The notes beneath the pieces were generated by a model. It made no database searches. It saw nothing but the letters and a program-made list of their open reading frames with translations, and had not been told where the DNA came from. The position numbers were made by a program, and so were the translations under genes. A stretch of 64,000 nt of DNA from Thermosynechococcus sp. M98_K2018_005 (lineage in GTDB: Bacteria > Cyanobacteriota > Cyanobacteriia > Thermosynechococcales > Thermosynechococcaceae): contig NZ_DVEH01000010.1 in NCBI RefSeq assembly GCF_015295825.1, positions 1 to 64,000 of the forward strand. Direction: 5' to 3'. Each line of letters begins with the position of its first letter. Within the stretch, counting starts at the first letter, position 1. Positions 8,833 to 16,539 of this stretch are shown here, piece after piece.

Positions 8833-9741
8833 ATGACTGCTGAACCCCCGGCCAAGCGCACCCGCGCCAAGAAGACCCCAGCGACTCCGCCAACGCCTTC
8901 CCCTGAGTTAGAAACCAAATCTTGCCCAGAAATTCTCGGTGTTGCGGCAGCGGGTAGCTCACCGCCCAAGGTCAATACTGCTCCTGAAGAACCGCTTCCT
9001 GAGCAAGAAGAGAGTCCTTCCCGTCCCCAGCCGATCCCACCCCCCAGTGAACGGATGCAATATCGGGCAATCGGGGTTGTGCGCGGTCGCTATGTGCCCG
9101 CTTCGGAGGAGGAGTTCAACCGAGGGGTGATGATGACCGAGGATGGCGTGGAAATTGAAACCGTCCTCTTGGGGCAGGTGATAAACCTGATTAAAAAATA
9201 TCTTGACCTGAATGAACCCCACCTCTGGGTGGTCTATCCCCGCACCCGCGACGTTGACAAAGAAGAGGTGAAACTGCACCTGCAAATTGTGGGCGTATGG
9301 GAACCAGAGCGTCTGCAACAGGCCAATGCCGCAGCAGCGGATCCCGGCGTCAATGACGGCTACTTTTCTGTACGTGGAGAAGTGATCTTCAACTCCCAAG
9401 AAAAGAACTTTGTCGTCGTTAAAATCCAACAGTTGCCGCGTCGGCAGGGCGAGAAACCCAAAGCTTTCAAACTGAAACTAACCGGCACCGTGCCCATGAA
9501 GTCACCAGGGTACTTTTGGGACTTTCAGGTGCAGCGACAGGGGACAAGTCTAGTGGTTCAGGAGGCAACCACCGTCGGTATCCTGCCCCCCCGCAAAATC
9601 AAGAAGTCCAAGAAAGTCAAGAAGGCACGGCCAGCCCGTCCCCAAAGACCGCAGCCGCAGCGTCCCGGTTCACCGCCCACATCGCCGCGCCCGACCTCCT
9701 TTCGCCCGGTTCGGCGATCGCCCAACCCACCATTCAACTAG
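8833..9741 (+). CDS. Conserved cyanobacterial protein with proline-rich ends
   Basis: A 302-residue protein of unknown function. The first 75 residues are rich in proline, alanine, serine and glutamate. A compact middle region (about 80-235, from MQYRAIGVVRGRYVPASEEE to QEATTVGILPP) looks folded. The last 60 residues are very basic and proline-rich (IKKSKKVKKARPARPQ). The basic tail suggests binding to nucleic acid or the ribosome, but this is inference. The ATG at 8833 is preferred to an upstream in-frame start at 8803 because the extension adds only a short uncharged leader. Confidence 0.7.
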   Translation: MTAEPPAKRTRAKKTPATPPTPSPELETKSCPEILGVAAAGSSPPKVNTAPEEPLPEQEESPSRPQPIPPPSERMQYRAIGVVRGRYVPASEEEFNRGVMMTEDGVEIETVLLGQVINLIKKYLDLNEPHLWVVYPRTRDVDKEEVKLHLQIVGVWEPERLQQANAAAADPGVNDGYFSVRGEVIFNSQEKNFVVVKIQQLPRRQGEKPKAFKLKLTGTVPMKSPGYFWDFQVQRQGTSLVVQEATTVGILPPRKIKKSKKVKKARPARPQRPQPQRPGSPPTSPRPTSFRPVRRSPNPPFN

Positions 9742-9855
9742 CGCCAAGGCATGGCTTGTCGAGGTGTTGTAAATTTTTGTAAATTTGTTGCACTGCCACA
9801 ACGACGTAGACACCGTACTTGATCATTATTTAGCCCACCTACTGCGAGGAACACC

Positions 9856-11019
9856 ATGACGATTCAACTAGGGGGACATCGCACCGCCCGTCGCGCCTAC
9901 GGTATTGATGAAATTGCCCTTGTCCCCGGCAACCGCACCCTTGATCCCCAACTGGCGGATACTCGCTGGCGCATTGGTACCATTGAACGGGAAATTCCGA
10001 TTATTGCCAGTGCCATGGATGGCGTTGTGGATGTCACGATGGCCGTCAAACTCAGCCAAATGGGGGCACTGGGTGTCCTCAACCTTGAGGGGATTCAAAC
10101 CCGCTACGAAGATCCAGCACCGATTCTCGAACGCATTGCCAGCGTCAGTGTCGATGAATTTGTGCCCCTGATGCAGCAATTGTATGCCCAGCCCATTCAA
10201 CCCCACCTGATTGAAAAACGCATTCAAGAAATCAAATCCCAAGGGGGGATTGCTGCCGTCAGTTTAACCCCAGCGGGGGCTAGTCGTTTTGGCGATGTTG
10301 TGGCAGCGGCGGGGGCCGATTTGCTCTTTGTCCAAGCCACGGTGGTGTCACCGGCTCACCTTGCCCCTGAGGGAACAGCCTCCCTAGACCTTGCTGCTTT
10401 CTGTGAACGGATGCCAATGCCCGTCATTTTGGGGAACTGCGTCACCTATGAGGTGGCTCTCAGTCTCATGCACTGTGGTGCGGCAGCAATTCTGGTGGGG
10501 ATTGGTCCGGGGGCAGCCTGTACCTCCCGTGGGGTGCTTGGGGTGGGGGTGCCTCAAGTCACGGCGATCGCCGACTGTGCAGCGGCACGGGATGCCTATT
10601 TTGAAGAGACCCAACGCTATGTGCCTGTGATTGCCGATGGGGGGCTTGTCACGGGTGGCGATGTCTGCAAGTGTATTGCCTGCGGTGCAGATGCGGTGAT
10701 GATGGGATCCCCCTTTGCCCGCGCCAAAGAAGCCCCCGGTCGCGGTTATCACTGGGGTATGGCCACGCCCAGTCCGGTGCTGCCTCGGGGGACCCGCATT
10801 CATGTGGGCACCACTGGTACCCTTGAGCAAATTCTGCGGGGACCCGCCCAGTTGGACGATGGTACCCACAACTTCCTTGGGGCATTGCAAACCAGCATGG
10901 GCACCCTTGGCGCCAAGGATCTGCGGGAAATGCAGCAGGTGGAGATCGTCATTGCCCCTTCCCTCCTCACGGAAGGCAAAGTCTATCAAAAAGCCCAAAA
11001 ACTGGGGATGGGTCGCTAG
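9856..11019 (+). CDS. guaB3: GuaB3-type IMP dehydrogenase family protein
   Basis: A 387-residue TIM-barrel protein of the IMPDH/GMP reductase family without CBS domains, as in the GuaB3 group common in cyanobacteria. The phosphate/catalytic loop GIGPGAACTSRGVLG (about residues 215-229) holds the active-site cysteine. ADGGLVTGGDVCKCIACGADAVMMG (split here: ADGGLVTGGD, then GADAVMMG) binds the nucleotide phosphate. The enzyme is expected to act in guanine nucleotide synthesis; a cyanobacterial GuaB3 has been reported to have IMP dehydrogenase activity. GAGG lies 8 bases before the ATG. It is convergent with, and overlaps by 4 bases, the NlpC/P60 gene. Confidence 0.9.
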   Translation: MTIQLGGHRTARRAYGIDEIALVPGNRTLDPQLADTRWRIGTIEREIPIIASAMDGVVDVTMAVKLSQMGALGVLNLEGIQTRYEDPAPILERIASVSVDEFVPLMQQLYAQPIQPHLIEKRIQEIKSQGGIAAVSLTPAGASRFGDVVAAAGADLLFVQATVVSPAHLAPEGTASLDLAAFCERMPMPVILGNCVTYEVALSLMHCGAAAILVGIGPGAACTSRGVLGVGVPQVTAIADCAAARDAYFEETQRYVPVIADGGLVTGGDVCKCIACGADAVMMGSPFARAKEAPGRGYHWGMATPSPVLPRGTRIHVGTTGTLEQILRGPAQLDDGTHNFLGALQTSMGTLGAKDLREMQQVEIVIAPSLLTEGKVYQKAQKLGMGR

Positions 11020-11696
11020 CCAAGAGGCAGATAGCTATAGTCAATGCGGCCACCACCGCGAAACTGCTGCTGATAGGCGATGCTTACGGGATCCTCACTG
11101 GGGTAGAGGGTATCAATGCCAATGCCATTGCGGCCATACTCTTTGCCAGAGCTATGAATATACTGTCCCTGCCCCAGATAGAGGCCCACATGGGTCGCCT
11201 TTTCACGGGTACCGAAAAAGACCAGATCACCCCGCTGCAGTTGGGGTAAGGTTTCCACAATGGAGTTGCTCCCTAGGGGCGTCGCAAAGGCCTCCTGCTG
11301 ATAGGCATCACGGGGCAGCCAAATGCCTTGACTGGCAAAACTGGCCTGTATCAAGCCAGAACAGTCGTAGTTGGGGGCGACGGTTCCGCCCCAGAGATAT
11401 TCATGGGGAACCTGCTGTGCCGCGTAGCAAAAGGCAATAACCTCTTCAAGGACAGCCTCGATGTAGGGGCGATCGCGGGCAATGGGCTGATAGGGCTGAG
11501 TTGCGGGTGTGAGATGGCGGTAATCCCTTGGATCTAACCAGCCCCAGTATTCATCCTCTGCGAGTTCTACGTAGGTCCGTTCAGTACCCAAAGGAGGTGC
11601 CCAAAGAAACCGCCCTGCTGCGCCTTGGGTGGCGAGGCGATTGCCTGTCGGTGCATCGTAGAGATTCACTGTTGCCGTGAGTTGATAAAGCTGCAT
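11016..11696 (-). CDS. NlpC/P60 peptidoglycan endopeptidase with SH3-like N-terminus
   Basis: A 226-residue cysteine peptidase likely to cleave peptidoglycan stem peptides (gamma-D-Glu-diamino acid bond). Residues 1-75 look like a bacterial SH3 module. The NlpC/P60 domain follows: catalytic Cys in NYDCSGLIQ (about residue 111), His in ATHVGLYLG (about 173) and a third polar residue in YIHSSGK (about 185). No clear signal peptide is present, which is also true of structurally known cyanobacterial relatives. A role in cell-wall turnover or recycling is expected. It lies downstream of purQ on the same strand but is functionally unrelated. Confidence 0.88.
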   Translation of the reverse strand: MQLYQLTATVNLYDAPTGNRLATQGAAGRFLWAPPLGTERTYVELAEDEYWGWLDPRDYRHLTPATQPYQPIARDRPYIEAVLEEVIAFCYAAQQVPHEYLWGGTVAPNYDCSGLIQASFASQGIWLPRDAYQQEAFATPLGSNSIVETLPQLQRGDLVFFGTREKATHVGLYLGQGQYIHSSGKEYGRNGIGIDTLYPSEDPVSIAYQQQFRGGGRIDYSYLPLG

Positions 11697-11724
11697 GCCC
11701 GCCTACTTGTTCAGGCAACAATCA

Positions 11725-12447
11725 CTAGCCAACGGCAGCATCCAACAGGGACTTAAATAACTGCAAGCCGTCTAAGGTGTGGTCACTGGGGGAGTGGCTC
11801 AAGACAGGGTCCGCGGCGCGCTCAGGGTGGGGCATCATTCCCAAGACATTGCCGGCAGCATTGCAAATACCGGCGATATTGTTGAGCGACCCATTGGGAT
11901 TACTTTCGGGGGTGACATTCCCTTGGGCATCGGCATAGCGAAAGAGGACTTGGCGGTTGGTTTCCAGTTCAGCGAGGGTGGCAGGATCGGCATAGTAGCA
12001 GCCTTCACCGTGGGCAATGGGCAAGCGAATCACCGTTTTATCGCCATAGGCCTGTAGCCACGGACGCTCCTTGGCTTCTAAGCGCAAATGCACGCGATCG
12101 CAAATAAAATGCAAGTCCCGATTGCGCACTAGGGCACCGGGGAGCAGTTTTGCCTCGGTCAGGATTTGAAACCCATTACAAATGCCTAGCACCCATTTGC
12201 CAGCGGCGGCATGGTCTTTGACAGCAGCCATAATTGGTGAGAAGCGGGCGATCGCCCCACAGCGCAAATAATCACCAAAACTAAAGCCCCCCGGCAGCAC
12301 AATCAAATCATAGTCGCTCAGATTAGTCTCTTCGTGCCATAGCAGTTGCGTCGGCCACTGGAGAAGTTCACTCGTGACGTAGGCCACATCGCGATCGCAA
12401 TTGGATCCGGGAAAAACAACAATCCCCACGTTTAGGGCATGACTCAC
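11725..12447 (-). CDS. purQ: Phosphoribosylformylglycinamidine synthase subunit PurQ
   Basis: A 240-residue class I glutamine amidotransferase that feeds ammonia to PurL in the fourth step of purine synthesis. The N-terminus [15 protein letters not shown] is diagnostic. The nucleophile is the Cys of GICNGFQIL (about residue 93), and the catalytic His/Glu pair lies in MMPHPERA near the C-terminus. It overlaps the unknown gene upstream by 4 bases (ATGA type) and follows purS one gene later, as expected for the separate PurS-PurQ-PurL complex. purL itself is not in this window. Confidence 0.96.
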   Translation of the reverse strand: MSHALNVGIVVFPGSNCDRDVAYVTSELLQWPTQLLWHEETNLSDYDLIVLPGGFSFGDYLRCGAIARFSPIMAAVKDHAAAGKWVLGICNGFQILTEAKLLPGALVRNRDLHFICDRVHLRLEAKERPWLQAYGDKTVIRLPIAHGEGCYYADPATLAELETNRQVLFRYADAQGNVTPESNPNGSLNNIAGICNAAGNVLGMMPHPERAADPVLSHSPSDHTLDGLQLFKSLLDAAVG

Positions 12448-13049
12448 AGCAATCCATCCATCACGTCAGTCATCGGCTTTAATTTGGCAGGGGCATGGAG
12501 TAGCTCAATATCCCGTAGCCAGACCACACCGCGTCCCATGAATTCCACCCCAATTTTAATCCAGCCGGGGGTTTGGGGTTCTGGTTTGAAGTGAAAGGGC
12601 ACTTCGCACAGGTGCCAGTCGCGATCGCCCACGAGGGAAACGGTGCGGGAAAATGTCCAACCAAAGGGTTGACTGCGGCTGAGGAAGAGTTGTCCCCCCT
12701 CAGGCAATGCCCCCGTTTTGACTAAGGCACGGCACAGGAGCAGTTGCTCTCCCCCTTGGGCAGAGGGCACTTCCAACCACAGGCGAGCTTCCGGGAGTTC
12801 AAAGAGGGGAATCGTCTGCGGCCAGTGGGACTCCAGACACCAAGCGGCACCTTCGACCCTAATGCCCGAACCCGCGATCGGTTGATCTACACCCGCCCGA
12901 AAAAGGGCAATGCGCTGGAAGGGAGCTGCGGGTTCCGGCACCTGAAGCAAGGGGGCAAGCGTCTCCGTCAAGGACTGTAATCCCGCTTCAATCCCGGCCT
13001 TGATGCCCGCCTCGATACTGGCTAATAGATTATCCCACCAGTTGAACAT
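12444..13049 (-). CDS. Unknown protein inserted between purS and purQ
   Basis: A 201-residue protein of unknown function. The N-terminus is amphipathic (LLASIEAGIKAGIEAGL), which could bind a membrane or oligomerise. The rest is beta-rich with many aromatic residues (FGWTFSRTVSLVGDRDWHLC, GWIKIGVEFMGRGVVWLRDI), reminiscent of a jelly-roll or carbohydrate-binding sandwich. It starts 5 bases after the purS stop and overlaps purQ by 4 bases, so the three genes are almost surely co-translated. I do not recognise a family. A link to the PurS/PurQ/PurL complex is possible but based only on position. Confidence 0.7.
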   Translation of the reverse strand: MFNWWDNLLASIEAGIKAGIEAGLQSLTETLAPLLQVPEPAAPFQRIALFRAGVDQPIAGSGIRVEGAAWCLESHWPQTIPLFELPEARLWLEVPSAQGGEQLLLCRALVKTGALPEGGQLFLSRSQPFGWTFSRTVSLVGDRDWHLCEVPFHFKPEPQTPGWIKIGVEFMGRGVVWLRDIELLHAPAKLKPMTDVMDGLL

Positions 13050-13054
13050 CGGGC

Positions 13055-13324
13055 CTATCCTGCGGCAGTTGCCAGCTCCTGCAATTCAATGCGAAAGGTT
13101 TCAATCACGGGATTGGCCAACAGTTGATCGGCAATGTGGGTGAGTTGTGCCTCGGCCGTGGCGCGATCGCTGGCCTCTAAAGTCAGTTCCACCAGTTTGC
13201 CAATGCGCACCGATTGCACATTTGTATAGCCCAGATGATGAATCCCCGCCTGTACCGCGACGCCTGCGGGATCTAACACCGATGGTCGCAGTGTAACAAA
13301 AACTTGTGCCTGAAATTGTGTCAT
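13055..13324 (-). CDS. purS: Phosphoribosylformylglycinamidine synthase subunit PurS
   Basis: An 89-residue small subunit that bridges PurQ and PurL. The pattern FQAQVFVTLRPSVLDPAGVA and the GYTNVQSVRIGKLVEL strand match PurS, and the length is normal. It lies 3 bases after the stomatin-like gene and 5 bases before the unknown gene, so it is in the middle of a tight minus-strand run of four genes. Confidence 0.93.
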   Translation of the reverse strand: MTQFQAQVFVTLRPSVLDPAGVAVQAGIHHLGYTNVQSVRIGKLVELTLEASDRATAEAQLTHIADQLLANPVIETFRIELQELATAAG

Positions 13325-13327
13325 GGA

Positions 13328-14287
13328 CTATACCTCACGGGGAGACTGCTCGATGAGGGACTTCACACCCTCAATCGTTGCTGGGATAGTGCTGGGATCC
13401 ATGAATAGTACTTTACTGCTATCACTGCGGCCAATGGTGCGTCCCATATCCAAATAGCCCTGGGCAAGGAGAAACTGGAGCGCTTCCTTCGCATTGGGAT
13501 CTTCGCGCAGTGCTGCCGCAATAATCTTCATCGCTTCTGCGGTTCCTTGGGCACGCAAAATCTGATCTTGGCGCTCAGCTTGGGCACGCAACACCACCAC
13601 TTTTTGTTCCGCTTCTGCTGCCAGAATCGCGGCTTTTTGTTGCGCCTCGGCGGCTAACACTTGGGCTTCCGCTTTACCTCGGGCAGAGTTGATCGCTGCT
13701 TCCCGTTCCCCTTCAGAGGTGAGAATCGCAGCGCGTTTTTTGCGCTCCGCAGACATTTGCAGTTCCATCGAGTCTTGAACCGCTTTCGAGGGGGCAATAT
13801 CCCGCAGTTCCACACGGGTCACTTTCACGCCCCACGGATCTGTGGCAATATCGAGGTCCCGCAGGAGATTCTCATTCACCTGAGTACGAGCGGTAAAGGT
13901 TTCATCCAGCTCTAGCTTCCCCATTTCTGCCCGAATCTGCGTTTGCACCAGATTCACCATCGCCATCTTCAGGTTTTCCACCTTGTAGTAGGCGCGCTCC
14001 ATATCAATAATCCGCCAATAGACGACGGCATCCACGGTAATCGTCACATTGTCCCGAGTGATACACTGCTGCGGCGGAATATCCAGAACCTTTTCCCGAA
14101 TCGTTTCCTTAAAGACCACGCGATCAAGGATCGGCACTGTAAAATTTAACCCCGGTTCCAAGCGACGGCTATAGCTGCCTAACCGCTCCACCAAGGCCAT
14201 ATTACCCTGACTGACAATCCGCACAGAGCTAGCGACACCCCAGCCCCCAAACCCCAGTAGAAACAGGAGGCCAAAGAGTTCACCCAT
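13328..14287 (-). CDS. SPFH/band 7 (stomatin-like, QmcA-type) membrane protein
   Basis: A 319-residue protein with an N-terminal membrane segment ([16 protein letters not shown]), an SPFH domain (about residues 25-190, with [16 protein letters not shown]) and a long alanine/glutamate-rich coiled coil (about 185-260, [16 protein letters not shown]). Such paraslipin-type proteins form membrane oligomers that scaffold proteases or microdomains. The ATG at 14287 is chosen over a TTG at 14302. The gene is the first of the run with purS and purQ; an NfeD-like partner is in the window only at 57.5 kb. Usual family length is about 300. Confidence 0.9.
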   Translation of the reverse strand: MGELFGLLFLLGFGGWGVASSVRIVSQGNMALVERLGSYSRRLEPGLNFTVPILDRVVFKETIREKVLDIPPQQCITRDNVTITVDAVVYWRIIDMERAYYKVENLKMAMVNLVQTQIRAEMGKLELDETFTARTQVNENLLRDLDIATDPWGVKVTRVELRDIAPSKAVQDSMELQMSAERKKRAAILTSEGEREAAINSARGKAEAQVLAAEAQQKAAILAAEAEQKVVVLRAQAERQDQILRAQGTAEAMKIIAAALREDPNAKEALQFLLAQGYLDMGRTIGRSDSSKVLFMDPSTIPATIEGVKSLIEQSPREV

Positions 14288-14434
14288 AGTTTTCGTTCCC
14301 AAACCCGTTGACTACTACTATAGTGGCTCACAGCTTGAACGTTATGCTCAACCGCAACGACTTTATAATCCGTTACCAAGTTTTTTTAGAACTTGTAGAG
14401 TATGTGTGACTGAGGTCCCCTAATACATGTATAC
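14288..14434. other. AT-rich divergent intergenic region with palindromes
   Basis: This spacer separates the minus-strand stomatin-pur run from the plus-strand UbiA run. It holds two short symmetric elements: CAAGTT/AACTTG at 14377-14382 and 14390-14395, and the perfect palindrome ATGTATACAT at 14427-14436. A TATAGT box at 14320-14325 could be a minus-strand -10. No clear -35 partner was found. Confidence 0.35.
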
Positions 14435-14590
14435 ATGGTATTGATGGCATATTTCATGTTAGAGGATATACTGGAATCCTTTGCGCGGAAGCGGTTGGTT
14501 CAGTTACGATATGTGCCGCTAGAACTGAGTCGGCGGTGTTCGATAGTGCACTGGAGCTTTGATGGGAAGCCAGAGCTACGTGTGGCTTAG
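14435..14590 (+). CDS. Possible 51-residue leader protein or gene remnant
   Basis: A short open frame of 51 codons (a second in-frame ATG at 14456 gives 44). It contains the segment FARKRLVQLRYVPLELSR and ends with FDGKPELRVA. I do not recognise it. It ends one base before the ATG region of a second tiny frame that in turn overlaps the UbiA gene. It may be a real small gene, or the debris of an older gene at the edge of the operon. No convincing Shine-Dalgarno is visible. Confidence 0.25.
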   Translation: MVLMAYFMLEDILESFARKRLVQLRYVPLELSRRCSIVHWSFDGKPELRVA

Positions 14591-14591
14591 A

Positions 14592-14732
14592 ATGTTAAGG
14601 TTTTTGCAGGATGCAACACTTCTGGAAAAGTATCAACTTGAGAAAGAAGAATTATTTATCAAATTACTCCTAAACTACCTAATTAATGAGTTAAAAAATA
14701 TGTGTCTTAAACCATCTGGCACGAATAGATGA
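14592..14732 (+). CDS. Possible 46-residue protein coupled to UbiA gene
   Basis: A 46-codon frame starting with ATG at 14592. The product would be helical and charged (LLEKYQLEKEELFIKLLLNYL). Its TGA overlaps the ATG of the UbiA gene in an ATGA arrangement, the usual sign of translational coupling, and the UbiA ATG has no visible Shine-Dalgarno of its own. The DNA here is richer in A and T than the surroundings. It is unrecognised; it could equally be chance or a decayed remnant. Confidence 0.3.
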   Translation: MLRFLQDATLLEKYQLEKEELFIKLLLNYLINELKNMCLKPSGTNR

Positions 14733-16135
14733 TTTACCTCGCGGTTGATTTAGATAACACATTATTGAAAACAGATGTTCTGCTGGAATTAATCTGGTCG
14801 TCTTTTAGTCAGTCTCTAATTCAATTCCTCAAAACAAGAAGCTTTAATCGTGGGCAGATCAAAAGAAAATTAGCTAGCTTTGCCGAGTTGGACGTTACAG
14901 TATTACCCTATAACTCAGAAGTTCTTCAGTGTATCCAAAATTGGAGAGCAAAGGGAGGTAAGGTTGCCCTCGTCACTGCCACTGATCAGCTTATCGCTGA
15001 GAAGATTGCTGCCCATTTGGGGCTGTTTGATGAAGTTTATGGGTCTGATGGTCAAGTTAATTTGAAGGGGGAAAACAAGGCAAGGTTTATCGTAGAGCGT
15101 TTGGGTGAGAAAAATTTTATCTACATGGGGGATTCTGAGGCTGATTTACCTGTATGGGCAGTTGCGGCTAAAGCAATTACGGTCAATGCGCCTCCTCACC
15201 TACGCAAAAAAGTCGAGCAAATCAACCCCAATGTAGAACACTTAGGGAGTGCCAAACAGAGCATTAAGCCTTACTTAAAGGAAATTCGCCCCCATCAGTG
15301 GGTAAAAAATGTTTTGGTTTTTTTGCCTATGCTCGCGGGGCATCAGTTTAATTTGCCCACTTTTGGAATTTCGCTGGTGGCAGCGGTTGCTTTTAGTCTG
15401 ACGGCGTCGAGTGTCTATGTGTTGAATGACCTTTTGGATTTGCAGGCCGATCGCGCCCATCCTCGGAAGCGTCATCGCCCCTTTGCCGCTGGGGATATTC
15501 CCCTCTCCCATGGGATATGGCTGATTTTGATTCTCCTTGGTGTTGGCATGGCGATCGCCACCACCCTTAGTTGGCCATTTGTGGGCATTTTGCTGGCGTA
15601 TTATGGTCTCACAACTGCCTACTCCTTTTACCTAAAGCGACGGATTATTATTGACATTTGCACGCTGGCTGGTCTTTACACCATTCGCATCTTTGCGGGT
15701 GCGGTTGCCACGGGAATTTCCCTAAGTGTCTGGCTTTTAGCCTTCTCTATCTTTTTCTTCTTTTGCCTAGCAACGGTCAAGCGGCAAGCCGAACTGGTGG
15801 ATCATCGTCACCGCAAGCAACTCAAGGCCAGTGGTCGGGGCTACCACATTGACGATTTGCCGATTATTAGCATGATGGCCATTGGAGCGGGTTATGTCTC
15901 GATTTTGGTGCTGGCGCTCTATATCAACTCTCCCCAAGTGCAACTTCTTTACACAAGGCCACAGGTGCTCTGGGGCATTTGCTGTGTGCTTCTATATTGG
16001 ATTACGCGAACCATCCTGCTGACCCATCGCGGGTTGATGCACTATGATCCAATTGTTTATGCAATTAAAGATCGCCAAAGTCAAATCTGTTTCTTGATCT
16101 GCCTAGTTTTATTTATTCTTGGTGGAATTTTATGA
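14729..16135 (+). CDS. HAD phosphatase-UbiA polyprenyl-phosphate phosphoribosyltransferase-like fusion
   Basis: A 468-residue two-domain protein. Residues 1-180 are a HAD hydrolase: motif I VDLDNTLL (nucleophile Asp7, general acid Asp9) and motif IV GDSEADLPVW (about 132-141). Residues 185-468 are a UbiA-type integral membrane transferase with about eight segments. Its NDLLDLQADRAHPRKRHRP motif (about 232-250) and the KRQAEL segment (about 350) resemble mycobacterial DprI (Rv3806c), which moves 5-phosphoribose from PRPP to decaprenyl phosphate, more than quinone prenyltransferases. The HAD half could remove the 5-phosphate. Next come GtrA, DprE1-like and DprE2-like genes. The first part of the gene is AT-richer than neighbours. 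Confidence 0.8.
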   Translation: MIYLAVDLDNTLLKTDVLLELIWSSFSQSLIQFLKTRSFNRGQIKRKLASFAELDVTVLPYNSEVLQCIQNWRAKGGKVALVTATDQLIAEKIAAHLGLFDEVYGSDGQVNLKGENKARFIVERLGEKNFIYMGDSEADLPVWAVAAKAITVNAPPHLRKKVEQINPNVEHLGSAKQSIKPYLKEIRPHQWVKNVLVFLPMLAGHQFNLPTFGISLVAAVAFSLTASSVYVLNDLLDLQADRAHPRKRHRPFAAGDIPLSHGIWLILILLGVGMAIATTLSWPFVGILLAYYGLTTAYSFYLKRRIIIDICTLAGLYTIRIFAGAVATGISLSVWLLAFSIFFFFCLATVKRQAELVDHRHRKQLKASGRGYHIDDLPIISMMAIGAGYVSILVLALYINSPQVQLLYTRPQVLWGICCVLLYWITRTILLTHRGLMHYDPIVYAIKDRQSQICFLICLVLFILGGIL

Positions 16136-16539
16136 CTTTACAAACTCTAATTATTCGCTATACAGCCTTTGCGGTTATTGCTACCTTTATGAATTTATTT
16201 TCTCAGAGGGTGATATTACTCATTGATAATAGCTTGCCTTACTTTATAACCGCAGTGGCAATGGGTACACTCGTGGGTTTGCTGGTGAAATACTATCTGG
16301 ATAAGCGTTGGATTTTCTTTGATCATAAAAAGGGTGTGCATCACTATAGTCGCCAATTTAGTCTGTATGCTTCGATGGGGATTTTCACAACGACCATCTT
16401 TTGGGGATTTGAAACCGTATTTTGGTTGATTTGGCAAAGCCATTTCATGCGCGAAATTGGCGCCATTATTGGTCTAGCCATTGGCTATGTGGTCAAGTAT
16501 CACTTGGATAAACGATATGTCTTCTCCCATGACGCCTAG
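16132..16539 (+). CDS. GtrA-family membrane protein
   Basis: A 135-residue protein with four transmembrane segments, typical of GtrA. GtrA proteins are thought to flip or present polyprenyl-phosphate-linked sugars across the membrane. Conserved features are the basic KYYLDKRWIF loop after segment 2 and its repeat KYHLDKRYVF near the C-terminus. It overlaps the UbiA gene by 4 bases (ATGA) and the next gene by 23 bases. In mycobacteria a GtrA protein (Rv3789) sits beside DprE1 and DprE2, which fits a role in moving a polyprenyl-phosphate pentose here. Confidence 0.88.
   Translation: MTLQTLIIRYTAFAVIATFMNLFSQRVILLIDNSLPYFITAVAMGTLVGLLVKYYLDKRWIFFDHKKGVHHYSRQFSLYASMGIFTTTIFWGFETVFWLIWQSHFMREIGAIIGLAIGYVVKYHLDKRYVFSHDA

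Noticed and set aside
10384-10998. 204-codon minus-strand frame inside guaB3
   Set aside because: It lies opposite the catalytic loop and phosphate-binding region of a clear guaB3 gene; composition is Gly/His-rich as expected from antisense codons.
11100-11440. Plus-strand continuation of an alternate frame from guaB3 into the NlpC region
   Set aside because: It is out of frame with GuaB3 and antisense to the NlpC catalytic motifs.
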